A stretch of DNA of 64,000 bases from Fidelibacterota bacterium (GTDB lineage Bacteria > Pseudomonadota > Alphaproteobacteria > Rhodospirillales > Rhodospirillaceae), in the NCBI GenBank assembly GCA_947472795.1, contig CANJBL010000009.1:49675-113674 (forward strand). The letters are read 5' to 3'. Shown here piece after piece: positions 27,453 to 35,861 of the stretch (position 1 is the stretch's first letter; the number at the start of each line of letters is the position of its first letter). The notes beneath the pieces were generated by a model. It made no database searches. It had not been told where the DNA came from and was given only the letters and a program-made list of their open reading frames with translations. The translations under genes were made by a program, and so were the position numbers.

Positions 27453-28445
27453 ATGAAACGGGTGCTCCGCTTTTTCGCCGCGTTGGTTGTCGTTGCACTT
27501 ATTGTCGCAGCCGGCGCGGGCGTGGGTTACGTCTGGTTCCAGAGCCAAGTCACCGCACCGGGCCCCTTGGCCCAACCCGTCACCCTCATCATCGCGCCCC
27601 GCAGCGGTTTGAGTCTTATCGCCCGGCAGTTGGCCGACGCTCACGTGGTTGAGGAGGCGTGGATGCCAGCAGTCCAGGCGCGCTGGACCGGCCAGGATCG
27701 TCTGCTTAAACCCGGCGAGTACAAGTTCGATGCCGGCATCAGCCTTGCCGGGGCCCTCGATAAAATTGTCCGGCATGACGTCGTCCCGCGCTTTGTCACT
27801 GTGCCCGAGGGTTTGGTGACGGCGGAGATCCTTGAGATCCTCGACCAAGCCGATGGTCTCAACGGCGATATCACCAGCGCCATCGCCGAAGGCGACCTTC
27901 TGCCCGAGACTTACCGCTACGAATGGGGTGATGCGCGCGAAGGCGTCGTCGCCCGCATGCGCAAGGATCGCGATGCCGCGCTGCGCGACCTATGGGACAA
28001 GCGCGCGGCTGGTTTGCCGTTCAATTCGCCCGAGGAAGCTGTGGCGCTCGCTTCCATCGTCGAGCGCGAAACGGGGCTTGCCGCCGAGCGTCCGCATGTG
28101 GCCGCGGTTTTCGTAAACCGCCTCAAACGCGGCATGAAGCTTCAGTCCGATCCCACAGTGATCTTCGGTTTGGCGCAGCTTGGTCCTTTCGAAGGTCCGC
28201 TGACCACCGCCGATCTCGAGAAGCCCACACCCTTCAATACGTATGTAATCGCGGCGTTACCGCCGTCACCGATCTGTCACCCGGGGCGCGCGGCACTTGC
28301 CGCGGTGCTGAACCCGATGGACTCAAGCGACCTCTATTTCGTGGCCGACGGCAGCGGCGGGCATGCCTTCGCGCCCTCGCTGGAAGAGCACAATCGTAAC
28401 GTCGCGCATTGGCGCGAGTTACAACGCCAGAATCGCGCGCGCTGA
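27453..28445 (+). CDS. mltG: Endolytic murein transglycosylase MltG
   Basis: MltG is an inner-membrane enzyme that cuts nascent glycan strands and may end their growth. The 330-residue protein has an N-terminal membrane helix, a LysM-like subdomain and the catalytic region ASIVERETG with the active Glu, followed by FVNRLKRGMKLQSDPTV and NTYVIAALPPSPICHPG. Its position behind acpP-fabF is the common alphaproteobacterial order. Confidence 0.95.
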   Translation: MKRVLRFFAALVVVALIVAAGAGVGYVWFQSQVTAPGPLAQPVTLIIAPRSGLSLIARQLADAHVVEEAWMPAVQARWTGQDRLLKPGEYKFDAGISLAGALDKIVRHDVVPRFVTVPEGLVTAEILEILDQADGLNGDITSAIAEGDLLPETYRYEWGDAREGVVARMRKDRDAALRDLWDKRAAGLPFNSPEEAVALASIVERETGLAAERPHVAAVFVNRLKRGMKLQSDPTVIFGLAQLGPFEGPLTTADLEKPTPFNTYVIAALPPSPICHPGRAALAAVLNPMDSSDLYFVADGSGGHAFAPSLEEHNRNVAHWRELQRQNRAR

Positions 28446-28515
28446 AAAATTTTCGCGTCGCTTTCACTGAGCCCTATCGTCCGGACCTGATGCTAAGTTA
28501 AAGTCGGCGGACATC

Positions 28516-29250
28516 ATGATAGACATTCTTCTCGATCCTCAGACTTGGGCGGCCCTGTTCACCCTGACGGTGCTTGAGATTGTTCTCGGCATCGACAACT
28601 TGGTTTTCCTGGCCATTACCTCCAATCGCTTGCCGGTGGAGCAGCAGGCCGGGGCGCGGCGCTTGGGCTTGTCCATGGCGCTGATCTTGCGCGTGGGCCT
28701 GCTCATGACTCTCACGTGGATCGCGGCACTCGCGACACCTATTTTTACCGTCGACGGGTTTGCCGTCAGCTGGCGCGATGTGGTGTTGGGTTTGGGTGGT
28801 CTCTATCTCGTCTACAAAGGTGTGATGGAAATCCACGAAGCCGTGGAAGGTGCGGGCGATCACGCGCCTAAAGCGGGCCACGCATCCTACGCGTCCGTCA
28901 TCACCCAGATCATGATCCTCGACCTCGTCTTCTCGCTGGACTCCATCATCACCGCCGTCGGCATGACCAACAATCTGCCGGTGATGATCACCGCCATCGT
29001 CATCGCTATTCTGGTGATGATGTTCGCCGCCGGCGCTGTCTCGGGCTTCATCAACAAGCATCCCACCGTGAAGATGCTGGCGCTGGCCTTCCTCATTCTC
29101 GTCGGCACGGCGCTCATCGCCGACGCGGCTCACTTTCATATCCCGCGCGGCTATCTCTACTTCGCGATTGCTTTCTCCATCGGCGTCGAGGCACTCAATC
29201 TCTGGGTTCGCGCCCGCGCCGAGAAGCGGAGCGTTAAGACCGAGATTTGA
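28516..29250 (+). CDS. TerC family membrane protein
   Basis: The 244-residue inner-membrane protein has about seven helices and the TerC signatures EIVLGIDNLVFLAI and VFSLDSIITAVGM, each with acidic residues inside a helix that are thought to bind metal. TerC/YkoY-type proteins are linked to manganese export or to tellurite resistance; the precise role of this copy is not known. It is preceded by a 70-base gap after mltG. Confidence 0.93.
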   Translation: MIDILLDPQTWAALFTLTVLEIVLGIDNLVFLAITSNRLPVEQQAGARRLGLSMALILRVGLLMTLTWIAALATPIFTVDGFAVSWRDVVLGLGGLYLVYKGVMEIHEAVEGAGDHAPKAGHASYASVITQIMILDLVFSLDSIITAVGMTNNLPVMITAIVIAILVMMFAAGAVSGFINKHPTVKMLALAFLILVGTALIADAAHFHIPRGYLYFAIAFSIGVEALNLWVRARAEKRSVKTEI

Positions 29251-29276
29251 TCTCCGGTGGATATATCTAATCTCAC

Positions 29277-29313
29277 CGTCGTCCTGGGCTTCATGCCCAG
29301 GACCCAGGATGAC
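29277..29313. repeat. Short CGTCGTCCTGGG-type palindrome
   Basis: CGTCGTCCTGGGC and GCCCAGGACCCAGGATGAC form an inverted repeat with a short loop, in the gap between terC and the convergent SDR gene. It is a minimal form of the longer elements at 31947-32103 and 57834-57945 and may serve as a transcript end. Confidence 0.65.
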
Positions 29314-29316
29314 TCT

Positions 29317-30069
29317 TTAGCTTTCTTTCTTCGGCAGAATGCGCCCCAAGAACCCCGACACGGCGTCGGGCATCGCCGCCAGCAGCCACACGCCGAACAA
29401 CATGGGCCACGGAAAAGCGATGCGCCCTTTATTGGCGGCCAGCCCGCGCTGAATGATGCCGGTCGCTTTTTCAGCGCTCATCAGGAATGGCATGGGAAAT
29501 TTATTTACATCCGTCATGCGGCTTACAACAAAGCCCGGGCAAATGACGCTGACGCCGATGTTCTCAATCGCCAGGGAGTTGCGCAATCCTTCGCCCCACA
29601 CCTTCACCGCCGCCTTCGAGGCGCAATAAGCCGGCGAGCCGCCGATGCCGCGAAAGCCCGCTAAAGAACTGACGATGGCGATTTGCCCTCTGCGTCGCGC
29701 ACGAAACAGTTCGACAGCCGGTAGCACCGTATTGGCTACGCCGTCGATGTTGACGGCGAAGATGCGCCGCGTCACGTCCATGCTCTCGCCCAGGCCGCCG
29801 GAAATACCGGCATTGGCGATCACGAGGTCCAGGGGTTGGGCGTGGTCGCATGCTCTGATCCACGCCACCATGGCGGTGTGATCGGTGGCATCCATCACTG
29901 TGCTATCGGCCGTAGCCCCTTTTTGACGGCAAGCTTCACCTACTGCCGCCACGCGCATTGGGTCGCGCCCCGACAAACTCAAACGCACCCCCGGCTTTGC
30001 ATACGCCAGGGCGAGGGCCTCGCCGATGCCTGAAGATGCGCCGGTAATAAGGATATGTTTGAAGCTCAT
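29317..30069 (-). CDS. SDR-family oxidoreductase
   Basis: The 250-residue protein has TGASSGIG for NAD(P), NAGISGG in place of NNAG, and the catalytic Ser and YCASK. A hydrophobic C-terminal stretch (WPMLFGVWLLAAMPDAVSGFLG) could be a membrane anchor, as in DltE/YqjQ-type SDR proteins. ATG at 30069 is used; an upstream ATG at 30105 would add 12 residues without matching the family. Substrate is unknown. It is convergent with terC. Confidence 0.88.
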   Translation of the reverse strand: MSFKHILITGASSGIGEALALAYAKPGVRLSLSGRDPMRVAAVGEACRQKGATADSTVMDATDHTAMVAWIRACDHAQPLDLVIANAGISGGLGESMDVTRRIFAVNIDGVANTVLPAVELFRARRRGQIAIVSSLAGFRGIGGSPAYCASKAAVKVWGEGLRNSLAIENIGVSVICPGFVVSRMTDVNKFPMPFLMSAEKATGIIQRGLAANKGRIAFPWPMLFGVWLLAAMPDAVSGFLGRILPKKES

Positions 30070-30164
30070 GCCCGGCAGAATGGCTGGCGCGCGGATACGA
30101 ATCAATCGCGATGGACAGCCCTATGGCTAGGAAAACGCTCGTTCTGCCGATATAACCAGGGCCC

Positions 30165-30266
30165 AGAGCATTTTCAGGCGAAGCGGGCACCGGTTCCTGC
30201 CGGTGGAAGGCCGGCAAAAGCCATTGCGCGCGTCCTAGCGCGCGCCGGAAAATGCGACCAAATAAG
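30165..30266 (+). repeat. Dispersed palindromic repeat, GCATTTTC family, expanded copy 3
   Basis: The element starts AGAGCATTTTC with GCGAAG and ACCGGTTC and ends GAAAATGCGACCAAATAAG like the other copies. Between these halves it has about 50 extra bases made of two palindromes: TGCCGG/CCGGCA and GCGCGC/GCGCGC. It ends 7 bases before the yicC start, so it supplies most of the yicC leader. Confidence 0.8.
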
Positions 30267-30273
30267 AGTGGGA

Positions 30274-31209
30274 ATGAACGGGGATTTCGTGACGCAGACT
30301 CTCGCCAGCATGACGGGCTTCGCCCGCGCTGAAGGCCGCTTCGAAGGCAAGCAGGCTTTTGCCTGGGTCTGGGAAGCCAAAAGCGTCAACAGCAAAGCCC
30401 TGGACGTGCGCATGCGTCTGCCGCACGGCTTCGACTCTCTCGAAATCGTCGCGCGCCAGGCCGCCGCCGAATTCTTCACACGCGGCTCGCTCAACCTCAC
30501 GCTCACCATTACCCAAGACGCGGGCTCAGCCGGCACGGGCATCGATGAAGCCGTGCTGGATGCGTTGGTCGACCTGGTGAAGCGCAAGACCGCGCAATAC
30601 GGCACTACTGTTTTCGGCAACGTCATGGATCTCGCGCGCTTCGATGGTTTGCTGGCGCTCGCGCAGGGGCGCTCCGTCTCCGAGGCGCCCAGCGTCGAGG
30701 TCCTTGCCGCGCGCGATGCGGCGCTCACCACTGGCTTGAAGACCACTCTCACGGCCCTGGCAGCTGCCCGCCGCCAGGAAGGTGCGCGTCTTGCGTCCGT
30801 CATCACAGGCCATCTCGATGCCATCGCCAGCTTATCCGCCGAGGCCGGCACGCTCGCCGTCCTTCAGCCCGAAGCCTTGCGCGCCCGTTTGCTGGCCCAG
30901 CTTCAGGAAATGGCCGCCGCCGTACCGGCGCTGGCACCCGAACGCATCGCCCAGGAAGCAGCCTTGCTCGCGCTCAAGTCCGACGTCCGCGAGGAACTGG
31001 ACCGCCTGACCGCCCACATCGCCCAGGCACGCGAGCTTCTGGCCAAGGGCGAGCCCTGCGGCCGCCGTCTGGACTTCCTCTCTCAGGAATTCAACCGCGA
31101 ATCCAACACACTGTGCTCAAAATCCACAGATGTGGCTTTAACCCGCGTTGGGCTTGCCCTGAAATCAACGGTTGATCAGTTCCGCGAGCAAATTCAGAAT
31201 ATAGAATAG
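30274..31209 (+). CDS. yicC: YicC family endoribonuclease
   Basis: The 311-residue protein has the YicC N-terminal motif LASMTGFARAEG and the DUF1732 C-terminal motif GRRLDFLSQEFNRE plus SNTLCSKS. YicC-type proteins are endoribonucleases that act on small RNAs or mRNA in E. coli and Bacillus. ATG at 30274 has AAGAGTGGGA directly upstream. gmk follows after 58 bases, the usual yicC-gmk pair. Confidence 0.93.
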   Translation: MNGDFVTQTLASMTGFARAEGRFEGKQAFAWVWEAKSVNSKALDVRMRLPHGFDSLEIVARQAAAEFFTRGSLNLTLTITQDAGSAGTGIDEAVLDALVDLVKRKTAQYGTTVFGNVMDLARFDGLLALAQGRSVSEAPSVEVLAARDAALTTGLKTTLTALAAARRQEGARLASVITGHLDAIASLSAEAGTLAVLQPEALRARLLAQLQEMAAAVPALAPERIAQEAALLALKSDVREELDRLTAHIAQARELLAKGEPCGRRLDFLSQEFNRESNTLCSKSTDVALTRVGLALKSTVDQFREQIQNIE

Positions 31210-31267
31210 AAGTTGTGCTGCGCTTAAGTCGCGACGGGGTCGCGACGATGGGGTCGCGAAGGGGAAA

Positions 31268-31909
31268 ATGACAGGGCCAGAGATCAACGCAAAAAGGCGC
31301 GGCCTCATGCTCGTGCTGTCCTCGCCGTCCGGCGCGGGCAAGACCACGATCAGCCGCGCCATCCTGCGTCATGAGCAAGACCTTGCCATGTCGGTGTCCG
31401 TCACCACGCGCAGCGCCCGTGGCGGCGAGGTGAGCGGCAAGGACTACTATTTCATAAGCGAGGCCGAGTACCACACGCTGGTTGCCGAGAAGAAGCTGCT
31501 CGAGCACGCCAAGGTCTTCGACAACTACTACGGTACGCCGCGCGATCACGTGGAGAGAGAGCTGGCCGCAGGCCGCGATGTCATGTTCGATATCGACTGG
31601 CAGGGCACGCAACAACTCAAAGCCAGCGCCCGCGACGATCTCGTCAGCGTCTTCATCCTGCCGCCGTCCATCAAGGAACTGGAACGCCGCCTGCGCGGCC
31701 GCGCCCAGGATACGGAAGAGGTCATGCAGCGGCGCATGGCCCGTGCGTCTGACGAAATGAGCCATTGGCCCGAGTACGACTACATCGTCGTCAATCAGAA
31801 CGTCGATGAAAGCATCGAGCAGGTGAAGTCTATCCTCACCGCCGAACGCCTGCGCCGCAGCCGCCAGACCGGCATGGCCGATTTCGTGAATGGGATGCGC
31901 GGCGCTTAG
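31268..31909 (+). CDS. gmk: Guanylate kinase
   Basis: Gmk phosphorylates GMP to GDP. The 213-residue protein has P-loop SSPSGAGKTT, the GMP-binding SVTTRSARGGEV and YYFISEAEY, and DIDWQGTQQL. The 58-base gap from yicC has three TCGCGA palindromes (31229, 31240, 31254). Ribosome binding site AAGGGG is close to the ATG. Confidence 0.96.
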   Translation: MTGPEINAKRRGLMLVLSSPSGAGKTTISRAILRHEQDLAMSVSVTTRSARGGEVSGKDYYFISEAEYHTLVAEKKLLEHAKVFDNYYGTPRDHVERELAAGRDVMFDIDWQGTQQLKASARDDLVSVFILPPSIKELERRLRGRAQDTEEVMQRRMARASDEMSHWPEYDYIVVNQNVDESIEQVKSILTAERLRRSRQTGMADFVNGMRGA

Positions 31910-31946
31910 TAGGATATGCGACGCACTGCGTTGCAACACCCACAAT

Positions 31947-32103
31947 CGTCGTCCTGGGGCGCGCGACCTGCCCGCGAACCCAGGACCCAGAGCAGTCCCG
32001 AAGGACGGCTGTCAAAAGCTCTGGGCCGCTTGGGACTTAAGACATATCCACGAGAAATTTGTGCTTGTTGCTCTGGGCCCTGGGAATAAATCCCAGGGCG
32101 ACG
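31947..32103. repeat. Composite inverted-repeat element, CCTGGG family
   Basis: The 157-bp element opens CGTCGTCCTGGGG and closes ATCCCAGGGCGACG, so its ends are inverted copies with one mismatch. It has internal CCCAGGACCCAGAGC and CTCTGGGCCCTGGGAATAA blocks. The same arrangement is seen at 57834-57945. It is noncoding and fills most of the gap between the convergent gmk and the small gene at 32144. Confidence 0.75.
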
Positions 32104-32143
32104 GCAAGTCGCGTCCTACCCAGCCTTTATCGCCTGCATTCGG

Positions 32144-32488
32144 CTAGAAGAACTCCAGAGAGTCCCAATCCGGAGAGGGAGCTCTATCATTCTCCCAGCG
32201 TATGATTTCCAGCTCCAACAGCCGATCGTTATGGTCAGCATAAAGGTCGAGCGACAACAACACGCCGTCCAGATCCTTCATTTGCGCTCCGATTCCGAAC
32301 GACCTCTGCCCCCCGTAAGGTGGCCGCACGTAGGTCTCAAGATGGAAACGCACAAGGCTGCCGGTGGACTGCGAGGTGTCCACGGAAGCTTGAGAAAGAT
32401 CCTTGAGAAGTTGGGTCTGCTGCTCGTCAGGAAGGCGGGAGGCAACCTGTTCTATGAACATGCGCTCCGTTTTTGATAGTTCGCGCAT
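32144..32488 (-). CDS. Small protein of unknown function
   Basis: The 114-residue protein starts MRELSKTERMFIEQV and ends with an acidic strand-rich segment (LLELEIIRWENDRAPSPDWDSLEFF). The layout faintly recalls small DUF6984-like proteins, but I cannot confirm this. No signal peptide or membrane helix. It is 26 bases downstream of rsmA on the same strand and may be the last gene of the lptF-lptD-surA-pdxA-rsmA transcript. Confidence 0.7.
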   Translation of the reverse strand: MRELSKTERMFIEQVASRLPDEQQTQLLKDLSQASVDTSQSTGSLVRFHLETYVRPPYGGQRSFGIGAQMKDLDGVLLSLDLYADHNDRLLELEIIRWENDRAPSPDWDSLEFF

Positions 32489-32514
32489 TTGTTTTCGGCC
32501 TTTCCGTGTTGCTC

Positions 32515-33348
32515 TTAGCCAACCACTTTCATCGCATCCAGGCTATTCGCCAGCGCCACGAACTGTTCCACGGACAGCGTCTCTCCGCGGGCCGTCGGAT
32601 CGATGCCGTTGGCGCGGCATAGACCTTCGGCATCCATCGCCAAGACCTTCAAACTCTGACGCAGCATCTTGCGGCGTTGCCCGAAAGCTGCCGCCGTCAC
32701 GCGTTCCAGGGTTTCGCGCCGCGCCGGCAACGGGTTCGCGCGCGGCACAAGGCGCACCACGGTCGATTGCACTTGCGGTGGTGGCGTGAAGGCGCGCGGG
32801 TTGATGTGGAACAGCAACTCTGTTTCGCACAACCATTGGGAAATGATGCTCAGGCGGCCGTAGGCGCCGGTGTCGGCGGGTGCGGTGATGCGCTGTGCGA
32901 CTTCGCTTTGGAACATGAGCGTTAGCGATTCAAACGCGTTCACATAGGCAAACCAGCGCAGCAGAAGTTCCGTCCCCACGTTATAAGGCAGGTTGGCGAC
33001 AATGCGGCGCGGGCTCGCGCCGATACTGCTGGCATCGATAGCCAGCGCGTCGCCTTCGATAATGTCGAGCCGCCCCGGATACGCGGCGGCAATTTCCGCC
33101 AGGATCTCGCGGCAGCGTTTATCTTTCTCGATGGCTGTCACTTGCGCGCCTGCCGCCAGCAGCGCGCGCGTCAGGCCACCGGGGCCGGGCCCCACTTCGA
33201 TGGTCGTGCCCTTGCTGACGTCGCCCGCGGCCCGCGCGATGCGCTCCGTGAGGTTCAGATCCAGCAGGAAATGCTGGCCGAGCGACTTGTCCGCCATCAA
33301 TCCATGGCGCGCGATCACGTCGCGCAGCGGCGGCAAAATATCATTCAT
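32515..33348 (-). CDS. rsmA: 16S rRNA dimethyladenosine transferase RsmA (KsgA)
   Basis: RsmA dimethylates two adenosines in the 3'-end loop of 16S rRNA. The 277-residue protein has [10 protein letters not shown], the SAM motif [14 protein letters not shown] and the catalytic [14 protein letters not shown] at 33348 overlaps the pdxA stop as ATGA. The surA-pdxA-rsmA order is the classical one. Confidence 0.96.
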   Translation of the reverse strand: MNDILPPLRDVIARHGLMADKSLGQHFLLDLNLTERIARAAGDVSKGTTIEVGPGPGGLTRALLAAGAQVTAIEKDKRCREILAEIAAAYPGRLDIIEGDALAIDASSIGASPRRIVANLPYNVGTELLLRWFAYVNAFESLTLMFQSEVAQRITAPADTGAYGRLSIISQWLCETELLFHINPRAFTPPPQVQSTVVRLVPRANPLPARRETLERVTAAAFGQRRKMLRQSLKVLAMDAEGLCRANGIDPTARGETLSVEQFVALANSLDAMKVVG

Positions 33349-34388
33349 GGTGTTTGTCCCGCGTTGCGGCGCTGGGCGATGGCGCCTGCCATCTCTAGCG
33401 CCGCAAGCAAACTGGTCGGATCGGCCAGGCCAAGTGCTGCGATATCCAAGGCCGTGCCGTGGTCGGGCGAGGTGCGCACGAACGGCAAACCCAATGTCAC
33501 GTTCACGCCTCCGGCGAAGTCGATGGTCTTCAAGGGGATGAGAGCCTGATCGTGATACATGCAAAGTGCGGCATCGTACTTCGCGCGCGCTGCCGGATGG
33601 AACAGTGTGTCCGCGGGTGCGGGGCCGCTCGCATCCACACCCTCGCGGCGCAAGTGTGCGACAGCAGGGGCGATAATACGCGCTTCCTCGTCGCCGATGT
33701 GCTCGTTCTCGCCGGCATGGGGGTTGAGCGCCGCCACAGCCAACCGAGGATGTTGGATGCCAAAATCGGCGCGCAGGGCCATGGCCGTGATGAGTCCAGC
33801 GCGCACGATGCTCTGTTCGGTCAGCTCTCTCGCCACGTCCTTCATCGGCACGTGCACGGTAATCGGCACGACCCGAAGGCCTTCGACGGCAAGCATCATG
33901 GCTGTGTCCAATCCGCCCGCGAGGAAGGCGAGATATTCGGTATGGCCAGGAAAGCTGAAGCCGGCATCCATGAGGCTGGCTTTCTGGATCGGGTTGGTCA
34001 CGAGACCGCCCGCATCGCCGCTTTTTGCCAGCGCGACCGCCTGATCGATGGCGCCGATAACAGCCGGAGCAGAGGTCGATGACGGCGCCCCCAAGGTCAC
34101 GGCTGCTTGCAACGGATACGCAGGCGCCAGCACGGGCAAGGCTCTGGCGAAGACGCTCGCGGCCTCGCGCGGGTGTGCGATGGCCACAACCGGCGTCGCG
34201 ATACCAAAGCGTGTGGCCAGCGCGCGCAGGCGTTCCGCATCGTCGATGGCGAAGAATACGGGCGTGCTCGCGCGCCGCGCCGCCCAGGCTTTCAGGGCGA
34301 TTTCTCCGCCGATGCCGGCGGGTTCACCCATGGTGAGCGCAAGGGGCCGGCCGGCGTGCGCCGGCGAAGGAGAGTGTTGCGCCGTCAC
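33345..34388 (-). CDS. pdxA: 4-hydroxythreonine-4-phosphate dehydrogenase PdxA
   Basis: PdxA oxidises 4-phosphohydroxy-L-threonine in pyridoxal phosphate synthesis. The 347-residue protein has [14 protein letters not shown], the metal-ligand region [25 protein letters not shown] and [12 protein letters not shown]. It starts 12 bases after the SurA-like gene and overlaps rsmA by four bases. Confidence 0.96.
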   Translation of the reverse strand: MTAQHSPSPAHAGRPLALTMGEPAGIGGEIALKAWAARRASTPVFFAIDDAERLRALATRFGIATPVVAIAHPREAASVFARALPVLAPAYPLQAAVTLGAPSSTSAPAVIGAIDQAVALAKSGDAGGLVTNPIQKASLMDAGFSFPGHTEYLAFLAGGLDTAMMLAVEGLRVVPITVHVPMKDVARELTEQSIVRAGLITAMALRADFGIQHPRLAVAALNPHAGENEHIGDEEARIIAPAVAHLRREGVDASGPAPADTLFHPAARAKYDAALCMYHDQALIPLKTIDFAGGVNVTLGLPFVRTSPDHGTALDIAALGLADPTSLLAALEMAGAIAQRRNAGQTP

Positions 34389-34400
34389 GCGGCCAACATT

Positions 34401-35723
34401 TTAGATGCGGATATCGACCAGCGCCTGCCGGCGCAGATCGCGCAGTTTCTGGCGCGCGCTGTTCTGGAGTTTCTCGTTTTCCAGGTTCGAGCGGATCTGC
34501 TCTGGGCTGGGCAGGCCTGTGTCGTCATGGCGCGTACACACCTGCAGCATCAGGCGCGCTCCGCCGACTTCCACGACGCCTGTGTGGCCCGGCTTCAGGT
34601 CCACCACCACACTGCGCACTTTCTCCGGCAAGCCGCCGGCATATACCGCCGGAATGGGGCCCGAACCCGGGGTCTTCAACTCCGTGGCCATTTTGTTCAT
34701 CTGGTCGCAGGTCGTGTAGCCGCCGATGGTCTGGGTGTACTGCGCCATCTTGTCGGCGGGCAGCGCGCGGCCACCGATGCTGGGCAGATAGACTTGGCTC
34801 AAGGTGACCACTGCCATGCGTGGGTCTACCGCACCCGAGATGCGCTGCTCGCGCAGTTGGATGATGTGATAGCCCGTGCCCGTGCGAATAGGATCGGAAA
34901 TGGTGTTGGGCTGCATGTGCGTCACGGCATCGTCCAGCTCGGGCTCCATTTCACCGCGCACCACCCAGCCGAGGTCACCGCCGAGCGCCGCTGTCGGGCT
35001 CTGCGAGACTTGCTGCGCGATGGCCTGGAAGGGCGAGCCAGCGCGGGCCTGCTGCACCACGCGTTCTGCCACGTCATGCACGGCCTGCTCCTGGGCCGGT
35101 GTGGCCACCGGCAGCGAGATTTCAAACACCCAGTATTCGGGTTTGCCCTGATTGGCTTTGGCGCGATTGATGACCGTGCGCACTTCGTCGTCGGCCACGG
35201 TCACAGCGCGTTCCATGGACTGGCGCACCACTTTGCCCCACGCCACGTCGGCTTCCACCTGGGTATAGAGCGCGCCCACGTCCACGCCCTGGCTTGCGAG
35301 CATGGCGCGCAGCGCGCCCTGGCGCAGATTATTGCGCGCTTCGATATTGTCCACGGCCTGGCGGACTTCGGTCTCGCTGGTCTTGATCTTGAGGCGCGCG
35401 GCCTCCTGCAATTTCAAACGCTCTTCCACCAGCGAATCCACCACCTGCGGTAAAAGGCGCTGCTGCATGTCGGACGTGTTCTCCAGGCCCGAGGTGGTGA
35501 TGATCATCTGGATGCGCGACTTCACGTCATAAAGCGTGATGATGTTCTCGTTCACCACCGCGGCGATGGTCATGTCGTTCTGCGGCGGCGCGACCTGCTG
35601 CTGTTGCGTCTGGAACGGCGCTTGCCCGCCCAACACTGGCTGGGTCAGCGCAGCGGCGGCAAACAAGAGAGGAAGGGAGCGCAGAGCGGTTCTGATCATG
35701 GTTGGCAACCGGTTGAAAGGCAT
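34401..35723 (-). CDS. surA: SurA-like periplasmic peptidyl-prolyl isomerase
   Basis: The 440-residue protein has a signal peptide, a SurA N-terminal chaperone domain (VNENIITLYDVKSRIQ, VDSLVEERLKLQEA), one clear parvulin domain (with DLGWVVRGEMEPELDD and GTGYHIIQLREQR) and a degenerate second one. It escorts outer-membrane proteins through the periplasm. ATG at 35723 or 35699 both keep the signal peptide. It lies between lptD and pdxA as expected. Confidence 0.9.
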   Translation of the reverse strand: MPFNRLPTMIRTALRSLPLLFAAAALTQPVLGGQAPFQTQQQQVAPPQNDMTIAAVVNENIITLYDVKSRIQMIITTSGLENTSDMQQRLLPQVVDSLVEERLKLQEAARLKIKTSETEVRQAVDNIEARNNLRQGALRAMLASQGVDVGALYTQVEADVAWGKVVRQSMERAVTVADDEVRTVINRAKANQGKPEYWVFEISLPVATPAQEQAVHDVAERVVQQARAGSPFQAIAQQVSQSPTAALGGDLGWVVRGEMEPELDDAVTHMQPNTISDPIRTGTGYHIIQLREQRISGAVDPRMAVVTLSQVYLPSIGGRALPADKMAQYTQTIGGYTTCDQMNKMATELKTPGSGPIPAVYAGGLPEKVRSVVVDLKPGHTGVVEVGGARLMLQVCTRHDDTGLPSPEQIRSNLENEKLQNSARQKLRDLRRQALVDIRI

Positions 35724-35861
35724 AAGGACGGACGGCGGAAACAGGGCGTACCATACTGGGGAACGGCCCTAAAAACCAGCGGCGCTCGAAATGAATTTAT
35801 GTAATGTCGCCAAGGGATTGTGGCGGGATCGCGGGCGTGCGCCAGACGTCCCTTGCGCCGC

